Shown here in pieces: positions 1 through 9,607 of a DNA stretch of 64,000 nt. The stretch comes from Nocardioides glacieisoli (lineage in GTDB: Bacteria; Actinomycetota; Actinomycetes; Propionibacteriales; Nocardioidaceae): positions 62,001 through 126,000 of the forward strand of contig NZ_SDWS01000008.1 of the NCBI RefSeq assembly GCF_004137245.1, in the 5' to 3' direction. A program made the position numbers and the translations under genes. Each line of letters starts with the position of its first letter. Positions within the stretch are counted from its first letter, which is position 1. The notes beneath the pieces were generated by a model that was given only the letters and a program-made list of their open reading frames with translations, searched no databases and was not told the origin of the DNA.

Positions 1-19
1 GTCGGTCGCCGCTCATAGG

Positions 20-3000
20 GTGTCGCCCGTGACCCTGCACCTGCACACCGCCGAGCGCACCGACGCGCTCGCCGACGGCCTCGCGGACTTGCTGGTCACA
101 CCGCTGCCCGACCCCTTCGCGCGGGAGGTCGTGGTCGTCCCGGCCCGCGGCGTCGAGCGCTGGCTCACCCAGCGGCTGTCGCACCGGCTCGGCGTGGGCG
201 GTCGCGGCGGTGACGGTGTCTGCGCGGGCGTCGACTTCGTGACGCCCCACTCGCTGGTCTCGATGCTGCTCGACCGCGACGCCGAGGACCCGTGGAGCCC
301 CGACCGGTTCGCGTGGCCGCTGCTCGAGGTGATCGACGACGTGATGGGCACGGCGGGCTTCGAAGACCTCACCACCCACCTCGGCGGCGGCGACCCGACC
401 GACGAGCGGTCGGCGCGGCGCTACGCCGTGGCGCGCCGGCTCGCGGGTCTCTTCTCGTCCTACGCCGTCCAGCGCCCGCAGCTGCTCGCCGAGTGGCGGG
501 AGGGACGCTGGTCCGACGGCGCCGGTGGTGAGCTCGACGGCGACCTGCGCTGGCAGGCCGCCCTCTGGCGGCGCCTGCTCGACGTCGTCGACGCGCCACC
601 CCCGGACGTACGCCACTCGCAGACCGTGGCGCGGCTGCGCGCCGGAGGGGACGACCTCGACCTGCCGTCGCGGCTGTCCCTCTTCGGGCACACGCGGCTG
701 CCGGAGACCGAGGTGTCCCTGCTGACCGCGCTGGGCGAGCTGCGCGACGTCCACCTCTGGCTGCCGCAGGCGTCCACCGTGCTGTGGGACGCGCTCGCGC
801 CGGTCGCCCGCGAGAGCCAGGTGCCCCGCGCCCTCGACACCTCCGCCGGCCTCGTCGGCCACCCGCTGCTCGGGTCGCTCGGCCGCGACGCGCGCGAGCT
901 GCGCCGCACCCTCGGTGACCTGCCGAGCAGCGCGGCCGCACCGCAGCCGGCCCCGGACACGCTCCTCGGTTGGCTGCAGCGCGACCTCCGCGCCAACCAC
1001 GCACCGACCCAGGACGAGCGGTCCGGTCGCACCGGGCGCGACGACTCCGTGCAGGTGCACGCGTGCCATGGCGCGGCCCGCCAGGTCGACGTGCTGCGTG
1101 AGGTGCTGGTCGGGCTCCTCCAGGACGACCGCACGCTCGAGCCGCGCGACATCCTCGTGATGGTCCCCGACATCGAGACCTACGCGCCCCTCATCTCCGC
1201 CTCCTTCGGGATGGCCGACGTCGCGGGCGAGGGAGCTGGCCACCCGGGTCACCAGCTGCGCGTGCGGCTCGCCGACCGGTCGCTCGCCGCCACCAACCCC
1301 CTGCTCGCCCTCGCGGCCCAGCTCGTCGAGCTGGTGCGCGGCCGGATGACGGCGAGCCAGGTGCTCGACGTCGCCGGCGCCGACCCGGTGCGGGCCCGGT
1401 TCGGCTTCGACGACGAGGCGCTCGAGCGGATCACCCGCTGGGTCGACACCAGCGGCATCCGCTGGGGCTACGACGCCCAGCACCGCGGGGTCTTCGGCCT
1501 CGACGGGCTGGAGGCCAACACCTGGGTGACCGGCCTGCGCCGGGTGCTCCTCGGCGCCGCGATGTCCGGGCTCGACCATCGCCATGTCTCGGGCACCGTC
1601 CCGGTCGACGACGTGAGCGACGGCGACCTCGACCTGGTCGGCCGGTTCGCCGAGTTCGTCGAGCGCGTGCACAGCTTCACCGACGCCGCCGAGCGCGCCA
1701 CGAGCGTCACCGACTGGACGACCGCCCTGTCGGAGGCGGTCCACCGCCTCACGTCCACCCCGGTCACCGAGGTGTGGCAGGTGGCGCAGTTCGACCGCGA
1801 GGTGTCGCGCATCGCCGCCGGCGCGGGCGACTCGGGCACGACGCTGCGGCAGGCCGACGTACGTGCCCTCCTCCAGCAGCGGCTCCGCGGCCGGCCGACG
1901 CGCTCCAACTTCCGCACGGGCACGCTGACCGTCTGCACGATGGTGCCGATGCGGTCGGTGCCCCACCGGGTCGTGTGCCTCGTCGGCCTCGACGACGGCG
2001 TCTTCCCGCGCGTCTCGACGGTCGACGGCGACGACGTGCTCGCGCGACGGCCGCGCACCGGCGAGCGCGACCTCCGCTCGGAGGACCGCCAGCTGTTCCT
2101 CGACGCGATCACGGCCGCGACCGAGCGGCTCGTCATCACCTACACGGGCCGCGGCGAGCACACCGGCGCCGAGCGACCGCCCGCGGTGCCGCTCGGCGAG
2201 CTGCTCGACGCACTCGACCGCACCGCTGCCGCGCCGGTGCGCGACCACGTGCTGACCCACCACCCGCTCCAGCCCTTCGACGAGGACAACTTCGTGTCCG
2301 GCCGGCTGCGCGAGGGCGGCGCCTTCACGTTCGACCGCTTCGCCCTCGCGGGTGCGAGCACCGCCCGCGAGGACCGCGAGCCCGTCGGCGTCCTCGTGCC
2401 GAGCCCGCTGCCGGCAGTCGAGCCTGTCGGCGACGTCTCGCTCGCCGACCTCCGGGACTTCTTCGCCCACCCCGTCCGCGGCTTCTTCCGGCGGCTGCGC
2501 GTCGCGAAGTCGTACGACGCTGAAGACGTCAAGGACGCCATTCCGATCACCCTCGACGCGCTGGAGAAGTGGGGCGTCGGCGACCGGATCGTCAGCAACG
2601 TGATGGCCGGCGCCGACCCGCAGTCGGCGATGCTGGCCGAGCAGCTGAGCGGCACCCTGCCGCCGCTCAACCTCGGCGTCGGCGTGCTCACCGACATCGT
2701 CAAGAACGCGAAGCCGCTCGTGGAGGCCGCCCAGGCGCTGCGCCGCGGGCCGCAGCGCACGCTCGACGTCGACATCGACCTCGGCGGCGGACGCCGGCTC
2801 TCCGGCACGGTCGGCGACGTCTGGGGCAACAACGCCGTCTCGGTGTCCTTCTCCAACCTCGGCGCCAAGCACCGGCTGGCCGCGTGGATCAACGCCCTCG
2901 CGCTCGGCGCCGGCCTGCCCGACGAGAACTGGACCGTGCACACCATCGGCAAGCACCGCTCGGGCGGGCAGGTCTCACTGATAGGGCCGCTCGCGCAGCA

Positions 3001-3370
3001 CGAGGCGCAGCAGTGGCTGCGCGACCTCGTCGCCCTCTACGACGCCGGCCAGCGCGAGCCGCTGCCGCTCCCGGTGAAGACGTCGCTGGCGTGGGCCGAG
3101 GAGCTGCGTCGGGTGCGGGCCGGCAGCGACGGCGACCCCGACGTCAAGGGTCGCGCCCAGTGGGAGACGCCGCGGTTCAACGACTCCGGCTTCCCCAACG
3201 AGGACGCCGACACCTGGCACGTCCGCGCGTTCGGCGAGCGGGCCGACTACTCCCTCCTCGCCTCGCCCTGCCGCTCCGACGAGGACGGCCCGCACCGCCT
3301 CGGCCACTTCGCGTGGCGGCTCTGGGGCCCGCTGATCGACGGCGGCCACGAGCAGATCCGGGGAATCTGA
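20..3370 (+). CDS. recC: RecC, exodeoxyribonuclease V gamma subunit
   Basis: Large subunit of the RecBCD helicase-nuclease, which processes double-strand DNA ends for recombination. In the known enzyme RecC recognises Chi and holds an inactivated helicase/nuclease fold. The 1116-residue length fits the family. The N-terminus (LHLHTAERTDALADGL, then VVVPARGVERWL) is the typical RecC opening, and there is no intact Walker A. The start is GTG at 20, with no better start visible in the 19 upstream bases. recB starts 2 bp after the stop, so recC-recB-recD form one transcript. Identification rests on the N-terminal signature, the length and the recBD neighbours. Confidence 0.93.
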   Translation: MSPVTLHLHTAERTDALADGLADLLVTPLPDPFAREVVVVPARGVERWLTQRLSHRLGVGGRGGDGVCAGVDFVTPHSLVSMLLDRDAEDPWSPDRFAWPLLEVIDDVMGTAGFEDLTTHLGGGDPTDERSARRYAVARRLAGLFSSYAVQRPQLLAEWREGRWSDGAGGELDGDLRWQAALWRRLLDVVDAPPPDVRHSQTVARLRAGGDDLDLPSRLSLFGHTRLPETEVSLLTALGELRDVHLWLPQASTVLWDALAPVARESQVPRALDTSAGLVGHPLLGSLGRDARELRRTLGDLPSSAAAPQPAPDTLLGWLQRDLRANHAPTQDERSGRTGRDDSVQVHACHGAARQVDVLREVLVGLLQDDRTLEPRDILVMVPDIETYAPLISASFGMADVAGEGAGHPGHQLRVRLADRSLAATNPLLALAAQLVELVRGRMTASQVLDVAGADPVRARFGFDDEALERITRWVDTSGIRWGYDAQHRGVFGLDGLEANTWVTGLRRVLLGAAMSGLDHRHVSGTVPVDDVSDGDLDLVGRFAEFVERVHSFTDAAERATSVTDWTTALSEAVHRLTSTPVTEVWQVAQFDREVSRIAAGAGDSGTTLRQADVRALLQQRLRGRPTRSNFRTGTLTVCTMVPMRSVPHRVVCLVGLDDGVFPRVSTVDGDDVLARRPRTGERDLRSEDRQLFLDAITAATERLVITYTGRGEHTGAERPPAVPLGELLDALDRTAAAPVRDHVLTHHPLQPFDEDNFVSGRLREGGAFTFDRFALAGASTAREDREPVGVLVPSPLPAVEPVGDVSLADLRDFFAHPVRGFFRRLRVAKSYDAEDVKDAIPITLDALEKWGVGDRIVSNVMAGADPQSAMLAEQLSGTLPPLNLGVGVLTDIVKNAKPLVEAAQALRRGPQRTLDVDIDLGGGRRLSGTVGDVWGNNAVSVSFSNLGAKHRLAAWINALALGAGLPDENWTVHTIGKHRSGGQVSLIGPLAQHEAQQWLRDLVALYDAGQREPLPLPVKTSLAWAEELRRVRAGSDGDPDVKGRAQWETPRFNDSGFPNEDADTWHVRAFGERADYSLLASPCRSDEDGPHRLGHFAWRLWGPLIDGGHEQIRGI

Positions 3371-3371
3371 A

Positions 3372-6300
3372 ATGAGGCCCATGGAGACCTTCGACATCGC
3401 CGCCGACCTGCGGCCCGGCACCACGCTGCTCGAGGCCAGCGCCGGCACCGGCAAGACCTGGACGATCGCCGCGCTCGTCACCAAGCACATCGCGTCGGGC
3501 GATGTCCGCCTCGACGAGATGCTGGTCGTGACGTTCACCAGGGCGGCCAGCCAGGAGCTCCGCGAGCGCGTACGCCGCCAGCTCGACGAGGCCGTCCAGC
3601 TGCTCGGCGACCCGACGTGGCGCGACCCCGCCAACCGCCTGCACGACTGGCTCCTCGACACCGACGACGCCGAGCTCGCCCGGCGCCTGGACCGGCTGAC
3701 CGGCGCGCTCGTGTCCTTCGACGCTGCGACCATCGCGACGATCCACCAGTTCTGCCAGCTGGTCCTGCGCAGCCTCGGCGTGGCCGGTGACACCGACGCC
3801 AACGCGACGCTCGTCGAGGACCTCGAGCAGCTGACCGCCGAGACCGTCGACGACCTCTACCTCGCCCGTTTCGGCTCCGAGCAGTCGCCGCCGTGGACCC
3901 GGGCCGCCGCGCTCGACCTCGCCCGGGCCGTCGTCAGCGACCCGCGGGCGCGCGTCGAGCCGGCCGACGTGATGACCGAGTCGCCGGACTCCGCGGCCGC
4001 GATGCGGGTGCGGTTCGCCTCCGAGGTGCTCGACGAGGTGGAGCGCCGCAAGCGCCGGCTCGGGGTGCTCAGCTACGACGACCTGCTCAGCCAGCTCGCC
4101 GATGCGCTCGAGGACACCACCGCGGCCGCCCGCCGGCGGATGCAGCACCGGTGGAAGTTCGTCCTCATCGACGAGTTCCAGGACACCGACCCGGTGCAGT
4201 GGCAGGTCTTCCAGCGGGCCTTCTCCGAGACCACGACCATGGTGCTCATCGGCGACCCCAAGCAGGCCATCTACGCGTTCCGCGGCGGCGACATCGTGAC
4301 CTACCTCCAGGCGGCCGAGACCGCCACGACGACGCAGACCCTCGGGGTCAACTGGCGCTCGGACCGGCCGCTCCTCGACTCCCTCCACGCGGTGCTGCAG
4401 GGTGCGCAGCTCGGCGAGGAGCGCATCGTCGTCCACCCGGTCGAGGCGCACCTCCAGCAGTCCCGGCTCGTGGGGGCCGGAGCACCATTCCGGCTGCGGG
4501 TCGTGCGGCGCGCCGACCTCGGCAAGGGTCCACGGTCCAAGCCACCGGTCGCGCTGTGGCGCGACCACGTCATCACCGACACGGCCCACGACATCAAGCG
4601 GCTGATCGAGGCCCGGCCGACCTTCGACGGACGCCACCTGCGGCCGGGGGACATCGCCGTCCTCGCCGCGCGCCGCAACGAGCTCGAGGCCGTCCAGCAC
4701 GCGCTGGCCGCGGTCGGCGTGCCGTCGGTGGTCAACGCCGGGGGGTCGGTCTTCCACACCCCGGCCGCCGCGGAGTGGGTCGCCCTCCTGGAGGCCCTCG
4801 AGCAGCCGCACCGCGCCGACCGCGTACGGGCAGCGGCCCTCACCTCCTTCTTCGGGCACACTGCGGCGACCCTCGACGCCGGCGGTGACGAGCTCACCGA
4901 CGACCTGACCGGGTCCGTGCGCACCCTCGCCGACGTCTTCACGCAGCGGGGCGTGGCCGCTGTGGTCGAGGTCGCGGCCGTCCAGGGCCTGACCGCCCGG
5001 GTCCTCGCACGCGTGGGCGGCGAGCGCACGCTCACCGACCTGCGCCACATCGGGGAGTCGCTGCTGCGGGTCGGGACCGAGGAGCGGCTCGGGCTGGTCG
5101 GCCTCCTCGCGTGGCTCCGCGAGCAGGTCGCCGACGAGAAGCTCGAGGTCGCCTCCGAGCGCACCCGTCGCCTCGACTCCGACGCCGAGGCCGTGCAGCT
5201 GGTGACGATCCACGGCAGCAAGGGCCTGCAGTACCCCGTCGTCTACCTCCCCACCCTCTGGAACCGCTACACCGGCCGCGACCCGGCCGTCCCCCTCTTC
5301 CACGACGACGAGGGGCGGCGGTGCCGCGATGTCGGTGGGCCGAGCGCGTCCCACCGCGAGTCGCTGCGCCGGCACTGGCGTGAGGACGCCGGCGAGTCGC
5401 TGCGCCTGCTCTACGTCGCGATGACGCGCGCCCAGTCGCAGGTGGTCGCGTGGTACGCCGCCGCCGAGCGCAACACCCCCGACTCGGCGCTGCACCGGAT
5501 GCTGTTCGGCCGCCGACCGGGCATGGCTCCCGTCCCCGACGCCCAGGCGCTGGTCGAGGAGGACCGGCTGATGGCGATCCTCGCCGCGTGGGAGGAGGCC
5601 GGCGGTCCGAGCATCGAGCTCGCGACGCTCACCCCGCCCGACCCGACGCCGCTCGAGCGGTCCACCGAACGCCTCGCCGTGCGGTCGTTCACCCGGTCGG
5701 TCGACACGACCTGGCGGCGCACCTCCTACTCGTCGCTCTCCGCTGTGAGCGCCTCCCACGCGGCCGCCCTGTCCGAGCCTGAGGTCGTGCCCGACGAGGA
5801 CTCCGACGTGTCGGCGGAGGACCTCGGCGAGGCCGCCGAGGCGGCAGCGACGGTCGTGTCGATCCCCTCGCCAATGGCGACGCTCCCGGTCGGCGCGACC
5901 TTCGGCTCGCTGGTCCACGCCGTGCTCGAGCACGCCGACCCCGCGGCCGACGACTTCCGCGGCGAGCTGCTGCGGCTCATCGGCGAGCAGCTGGTCTGGT
6001 GGCCGGTCGAGCTCGACCCCGACGAGCTCGCGGACGCGCTCGTCGCGGTGTGCAGCAGCCCGCTCGGCCCGCTCGCGGGCGACCGCACGCTCCTCTCGCT
6101 CGGCCTGCACGACCGGCTCCGCGAGCTCGACTTCGAGGTGCCGCTGGCCGGCGGTGACACGGTGGCCGCACCCGTCGACGTACGACTCGGCGACCTGGCT
6201 CCGCTCCTGCGCCGGCACCTGCCCGACGGCGACGCTGTCCGGGTCTACGCCGACGCCCTCGACACCGACCCCGACCTGGCGGCGCAGTCGCTGCGCGGCT

Positions 6301-6701
6301 ACCTCACCGGCTCGATCGACGTCGTGCTCCGCCTCGACGTCGACGGCCGCGAGCGGTTCCTCACCGTCGACTACAAGACCAACTGGCTCGGCCCGATCGA
6401 CCAGCCGCTGACCGCCCATGACTACCGGCCCGAGCTGCTCGACGAGGCGATGGCGCACTCCGACTACCCGCTCCAGGCGCTGCTCTACACCGTCGTGCTC
6501 CACCGCTTCCTGCGGTGGCGGCTCCCGACCTACGACCCCGCAACCCACCTCGGCGGCGTCCTCTACCTCTACCTGCGCGGCATGTGCGGGCCCGAGACAC
6601 CGCGCGTCGACGGCCAGCCGTGCGGCGTCTTCTCGTGGCAGCCGCCGGTGCCGCTCGTGGAGGAGCTCTCCGACCTGCTCGACGGGAGGATCCACCGATG
6701 A
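3372..6701 (+). CDS. recB: RecB, exodeoxyribonuclease V beta subunit (helicase-nuclease)
   Basis: 3'-5' UvrD-type helicase fused to the RecBCD nuclease. Walker A (ASAGTGKT) is at residues 22-29 and Walker B (LIDEFQDTDP) is near 267. The helicase C-terminal part contains VTIHGSKGLQYPVVYLP and LLYVAMTRAQ. The C-terminal nuclease is intact: GSID with Asp983, then VDYKTNWLG with Asp1000 and Lys1002. The 1109-residue length is normal. Start is ATG 3372; an in-frame ATG at 3381 is an alternative. The stop overlaps the recD start (ATGA). Confidence 0.96.
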   Translation: MRPMETFDIAADLRPGTTLLEASAGTGKTWTIAALVTKHIASGDVRLDEMLVVTFTRAASQELRERVRRQLDEAVQLLGDPTWRDPANRLHDWLLDTDDAELARRLDRLTGALVSFDAATIATIHQFCQLVLRSLGVAGDTDANATLVEDLEQLTAETVDDLYLARFGSEQSPPWTRAAALDLARAVVSDPRARVEPADVMTESPDSAAAMRVRFASEVLDEVERRKRRLGVLSYDDLLSQLADALEDTTAAARRRMQHRWKFVLIDEFQDTDPVQWQVFQRAFSETTTMVLIGDPKQAIYAFRGGDIVTYLQAAETATTTQTLGVNWRSDRPLLDSLHAVLQGAQLGEERIVVHPVEAHLQQSRLVGAGAPFRLRVVRRADLGKGPRSKPPVALWRDHVITDTAHDIKRLIEARPTFDGRHLRPGDIAVLAARRNELEAVQHALAAVGVPSVVNAGGSVFHTPAAAEWVALLEALEQPHRADRVRAAALTSFFGHTAATLDAGGDELTDDLTGSVRTLADVFTQRGVAAVVEVAAVQGLTARVLARVGGERTLTDLRHIGESLLRVGTEERLGLVGLLAWLREQVADEKLEVASERTRRLDSDAEAVQLVTIHGSKGLQYPVVYLPTLWNRYTGRDPAVPLFHDDEGRRCRDVGGPSASHRESLRRHWREDAGESLRLLYVAMTRAQSQVVAWYAAAERNTPDSALHRMLFGRRPGMAPVPDAQALVEEDRLMAILAAWEEAGGPSIELATLTPPDPTPLERSTERLAVRSFTRSVDTTWRRTSYSSLSAVSASHAAALSEPEVVPDEDSDVSAEDLGEAAEAAATVVSIPSPMATLPVGATFGSLVHAVLEHADPAADDFRGELLRLIGEQLVWWPVELDPDELADALVAVCSSPLGPLAGDRTLLSLGLHDRLRELDFEVPLAGGDTVAAPVDVRLGDLAPLLRRHLPDGDAVRVYADALDTDPDLAAQSLRGYLTGSIDVVLRLDVDGRERFLTVDYKTNWLGPIDQPLTAHDYRPELLDEAMAHSDYPLQALLYTVVLHRFLRWRLPTYDPATHLGGVLYLYLRGMCGPETPRVDGQPCGVFSWQPPVPLVEELSDLLDGRIHR

Positions 6702-8449
6702 GCGACACCTTCGAGCCGGTCGACGCCTACGACCGCGACCTGGCCCTCGCCGCCACGGGCCTCCTCGACACCTTCAACGGCGCCGGGGTGCTGACCGCCG
6801 CCGACGTCCACGTGGCCGCCAACCTCGGCCGGGTCGTCGGGGAGCGCGACGAGTCGGTGCTGCTCGCGGTCGCACTCGCGGTGCGGGCCGTCCGACACGG
6901 GTCCGTCGCGCTCGACCTCACCGCCGTGCCGTCGTCCCTCGCCGACCTCGACCTGCCGTGGCCCGAGGCCCCCGCCTGGGCTGCCGCGGTCGGGGCCAGT
7001 CCCGTGCTGGCCTCAGGGGTGGTCCACGTCGAGCACGGCCTGGTCTACCTCGACCGCTACCACGAGCAGGAGACCCAGGTCCTCGACGACCTGCGCGTGC
7101 GGGGACGGGTCGCCCACGCCGTGGACCGCGACCTGCTCGACAGCTCGCTGGCGCGGGTGTTCCCCGAGGCGGACTCCGACGAGCAGCGCGAGGCCTGCCG
7201 CCGGGCGGCGACGCAGGCCACGACGGTGATCACCGGCGGTCCGGGCACCGGCAAGACCACCGCTGTCGCCGGTCTGCTCGCCGCGCTCGTCGAGCAGGCC
7301 GAGGCCCGCGGCGACGGCCTGCGCATCGCGCTCGCCGCGCCGACCGGGAAGGCTGCCGCCCGGCTGCAGCAGTCGGTGCGCGACTCGGCCGTCCGCTTCG
7401 GAGGAGCCGACCAGGCGCGGCTGGCCGACGTGACCGCGATGACCCTCCACCGGCTGCTGCGCCAGCACCCCGGCAACAGCACCCGCTTCCGCCACCACCG
7501 CGGCAACCGGCTCCCCCACGACCTCGTCGTGGTCGACGAGGCCTCGATGGTGTCGCTGACGATGATGGCCCGGCTCCTCGAGGCGACCCGACCCGAGGCA
7601 CGGCTGGTGCTCGTCGGCGACCCCGACCAGCTCAGCTCGGTCGACGCCGGCGCCGTCCTCACCGACCTGGTCCGCGGCTACGAGCACCGCACCGACAGCC
7701 CGGTGGCCGCGCTGACCACCGCCCACCGCTACGGCGCCGCGATCGGCCGGCTGGCCGAGGCGCTCCGGCTCGGCGACGCCGACGCCGCCATCGCCGCCCT
7801 GCAGGCGGGCGGAGAGGCGGTCGAGTGGGTGTCGGACGGCGATCCGGCCGGTCCGATCCGGGCAGCGGTGCTGCCGCACGCTCTCGCCGTCCACGACGCG
7901 GCCGTGGCGGGTGACGCCACGCGCGCGCTCGCTGCCCTCGACCGGCACCGCCTGCTCTGTGCGCACCGCGACGGCCCCTTCGGCGTACGTCACTGGAACC
8001 GGCGCATCGAGGCCTGGCTCACCTCCGAGACCACCGCGTCGGTCCACGACCCCGCCTATCCCGGTCGTCCCATCCTGGTGTCGTCCAACGACTACTCGCT
8101 CGGCGTCTACAACGGCGACACCGGCGTCATCGTGGCCGGACCCCACGGGCCGCGTGCCGCGATCGCGACCGGAGCCGACCACCTCGAGCTCGCCCCCTCG
8201 CGGCTCGGTGACGTCGAGACGATGCACGCGATGACGATCCACAAGTCGCAGGGCAGCCAGGCCGACGAGATCACGGTCCTGCTTCCCGACGAGGACTCGC
8301 GCCTGCTGACCCGCGAGCTCTTCTACACCGCGGTCACCCGTGCCCAGCGCAGGGTGCGCGTCATCGGCTCGGAGTCAGCCGTACGCGCCGCCATCTCACG
8401 GCAGGCGCTCCGAGCGAGCGGGCTGCGTGCCCGGCTGTCGGATGCCTGA
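6698..8449 (+). CDS. recD: RecD, exodeoxyribonuclease V alpha subunit (5'-3' helicase)
   Basis: 5'-3' SF1B helicase of RecBCD, 583 residues. Walker A (GGPGTGKT) is at residues 180-187. Walker B is VVVDEASMVSL, followed by the VLVGDPDQLSSVDAG motif. The C-terminus has the UvrD-like TIHKSQGSQADEITVLLP and FYTAVTRAQRRVRVIG. I chose ATG 6698 rather than an upstream in-frame start because it overlaps the recB stop and is preceded by GGGAGGA at 6684-6690. Confidence 0.95.
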   Translation: MSDTFEPVDAYDRDLALAATGLLDTFNGAGVLTAADVHVAANLGRVVGERDESVLLAVALAVRAVRHGSVALDLTAVPSSLADLDLPWPEAPAWAAAVGASPVLASGVVHVEHGLVYLDRYHEQETQVLDDLRVRGRVAHAVDRDLLDSSLARVFPEADSDEQREACRRAATQATTVITGGPGTGKTTAVAGLLAALVEQAEARGDGLRIALAAPTGKAAARLQQSVRDSAVRFGGADQARLADVTAMTLHRLLRQHPGNSTRFRHHRGNRLPHDLVVVDEASMVSLTMMARLLEATRPEARLVLVGDPDQLSSVDAGAVLTDLVRGYEHRTDSPVAALTTAHRYGAAIGRLAEALRLGDADAAIAALQAGGEAVEWVSDGDPAGPIRAAVLPHALAVHDAAVAGDATRALAALDRHRLLCAHRDGPFGVRHWNRRIEAWLTSETTASVHDPAYPGRPILVSSNDYSLGVYNGDTGVIVAGPHGPRAAIATGADHLELAPSRLGDVETMHAMTIHKSQGSQADEITVLLPDEDSRLLTRELFYTAVTRAQRRVRVIGSESAVRAAISRQALRASGLRARLSDA

Positions 8450-8485
8450 AACGTCGCCGACACAGAGTCCGGATAGCCTCGTGGC

Positions 8486-9088
8486 ATGCCCTACCTGATG
8501 CGTGTCGAGCTCCCCGATGTCCCAGGGTCGCTGGGTCGCGTCGCGAGCGCGATCGGTGAGGCCGGCGGCGACATCGACGCGATCGAGATCGTCGAGAAGC
8601 GCGACGGCTTCGCAGTCGACGACGTGCTGCTCGAGATCCCGGCCGGGACCATGCCCGACTCGATCATCTCGGCCTGCAGCGTGCTCGACGGGGTCAGCGT
8701 GCTGTGGATCAGCCGCTACGCCGCGGGCGGCAACCTCTTCCTCGACCTCGAGGTCGTCGAGTCCCTCACCGAGGACCCGGCGACCGCGCAGGACCGGCTC
8801 GTCGACCTGCTGCCGATCGCCTTCCGTGTGGACTGGGCCGCGCGCATCCGGCGCGGCACCGACGGGCTCGAAGTGGTCCACGCGACCGATGCCGCGCCGA
8901 CGTCGTTCGAGCTGGGGGCGATCACCGCACCGACCCGCCTGCCCGGCGACGAGACCTACGTCGAGCTCGCCGCACCGTTCGGTGAGGACCTCATGCTCCT
9001 GGGCCGCCGTGGCGGCCCGGAGTTCCTCGACTCCGAGCTCGCCCGCCTCGAGCACCTGCTCGGCCTCGCGATCACGATCTCCCACTGA
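8486..9088 (+). CDS. ACT-domain protein
   Basis: 200-residue soluble protein with an N-terminal ACT-like domain (MPYLMRVELPDVPGSL...GGDIDAIEIVEKR, about residues 1-75). ACT domains usually bind amino acids and sense their level. The C-terminal half matches no family I can name. It is a stand-alone ACT protein with no catalytic domain. The start is supported by a TAGCCT -10 box at 8474-8479 that puts +1 at or next to the ATG, so the mRNA is probably leaderless. It is convergent with the next gene. Role unknown. Confidence 0.75.
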   Translation: MPYLMRVELPDVPGSLGRVASAIGEAGGDIDAIEIVEKRDGFAVDDVLLEIPAGTMPDSIISACSVLDGVSVLWISRYAAGGNLFLDLEVVESLTEDPATAQDRLVDLLPIAFRVDWAARIRRGTDGLEVVHATDAAPTSFELGAITAPTRLPGDETYVELAAPFGEDLMLLGRRGGPEFLDSELARLEHLLGLAITISH

Positions 9089-9107
9089 CCGAACGCGGCC
9101 CCTCGGG

Positions 9108-9548
9108 TCAGGCGCGCTCGAGGAGGAAGAGGGGGATCTTGCGGTCCGTCTTCTTCTTGTAGTCCGCGTAGGTCGACCAGGTGGCGACGGCGTGCTTCCA
9201 CCAGTCGTCGTACTCCGCGCCGTCGAGCTCGCGCACCCGGTAGGTGTGCTTCTCCGCCTTGTCCTGGAGGTCGACCTCGGGGTGCTTGCGGAAGTTGTCG
9301 GCCCACGCCGGGTCGTCGGGAGCGCCGCCCTTCGAGGCCACGGCGAGGTAGGCGCCGTCGCGCTCGACGCGCATCACCGGGTTCTTGCGGAGGTTGCCCG
9401 AGGACGCTCCGACGGACGTGATGACCACGACGGGGTACGGCGTGCCGGGCAGGGTGCCGCCCTCCTCGCCGTTCGAGGCCTCGTACTCCTCGACGTTCTT
9501 GCGGACCCACTCGGTCGCGCTCGGGACATAGGTGCCAGTCAGTGCCAT
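9108..9548 (-). CDS. Deazaflavin (F420)-dependent nitroreductase-family protein
   Basis: 146 residues of the Ddn/split beta-barrel family, typical of actinobacteria, whose members use or bind coenzyme F420H2 or lipids. The family pattern is visible as PVVVITSVGASSGNLRKNPVMRVERDGAYLAVASKGG, then PAWADNFRKHPEV and the C-terminal WWKHAVATWSTYADYKKKTDRKIPLFLLE. Start ATG is at 9548, divergent from menB. The substrate cannot be told from sequence. Confidence 0.85.
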   Translation of the reverse strand: MALTGTYVPSATEWVRKNVEEYEASNGEEGGTLPGTPYPVVVITSVGASSGNLRKNPVMRVERDGAYLAVASKGGAPDDPAWADNFRKHPEVDLQDKAEKHTYRVRELDGAEYDDWWKHAVATWSTYADYKKKTDRKIPLFLLERA

Positions 9549-9607
9549 GCCCCCACAACACCACGGCCGCGCCCGATCTTCCAGCGCTCCACGGATATCC
9601 TCGCGCC

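Noticed and set aside
3177..6695. 1172-residue minus-strand frame opposite recB
   Set aside because: A GC-rich shadow frame with low-complexity Arg/Gly/Val content. recB on the plus strand has all catalytic motifs.
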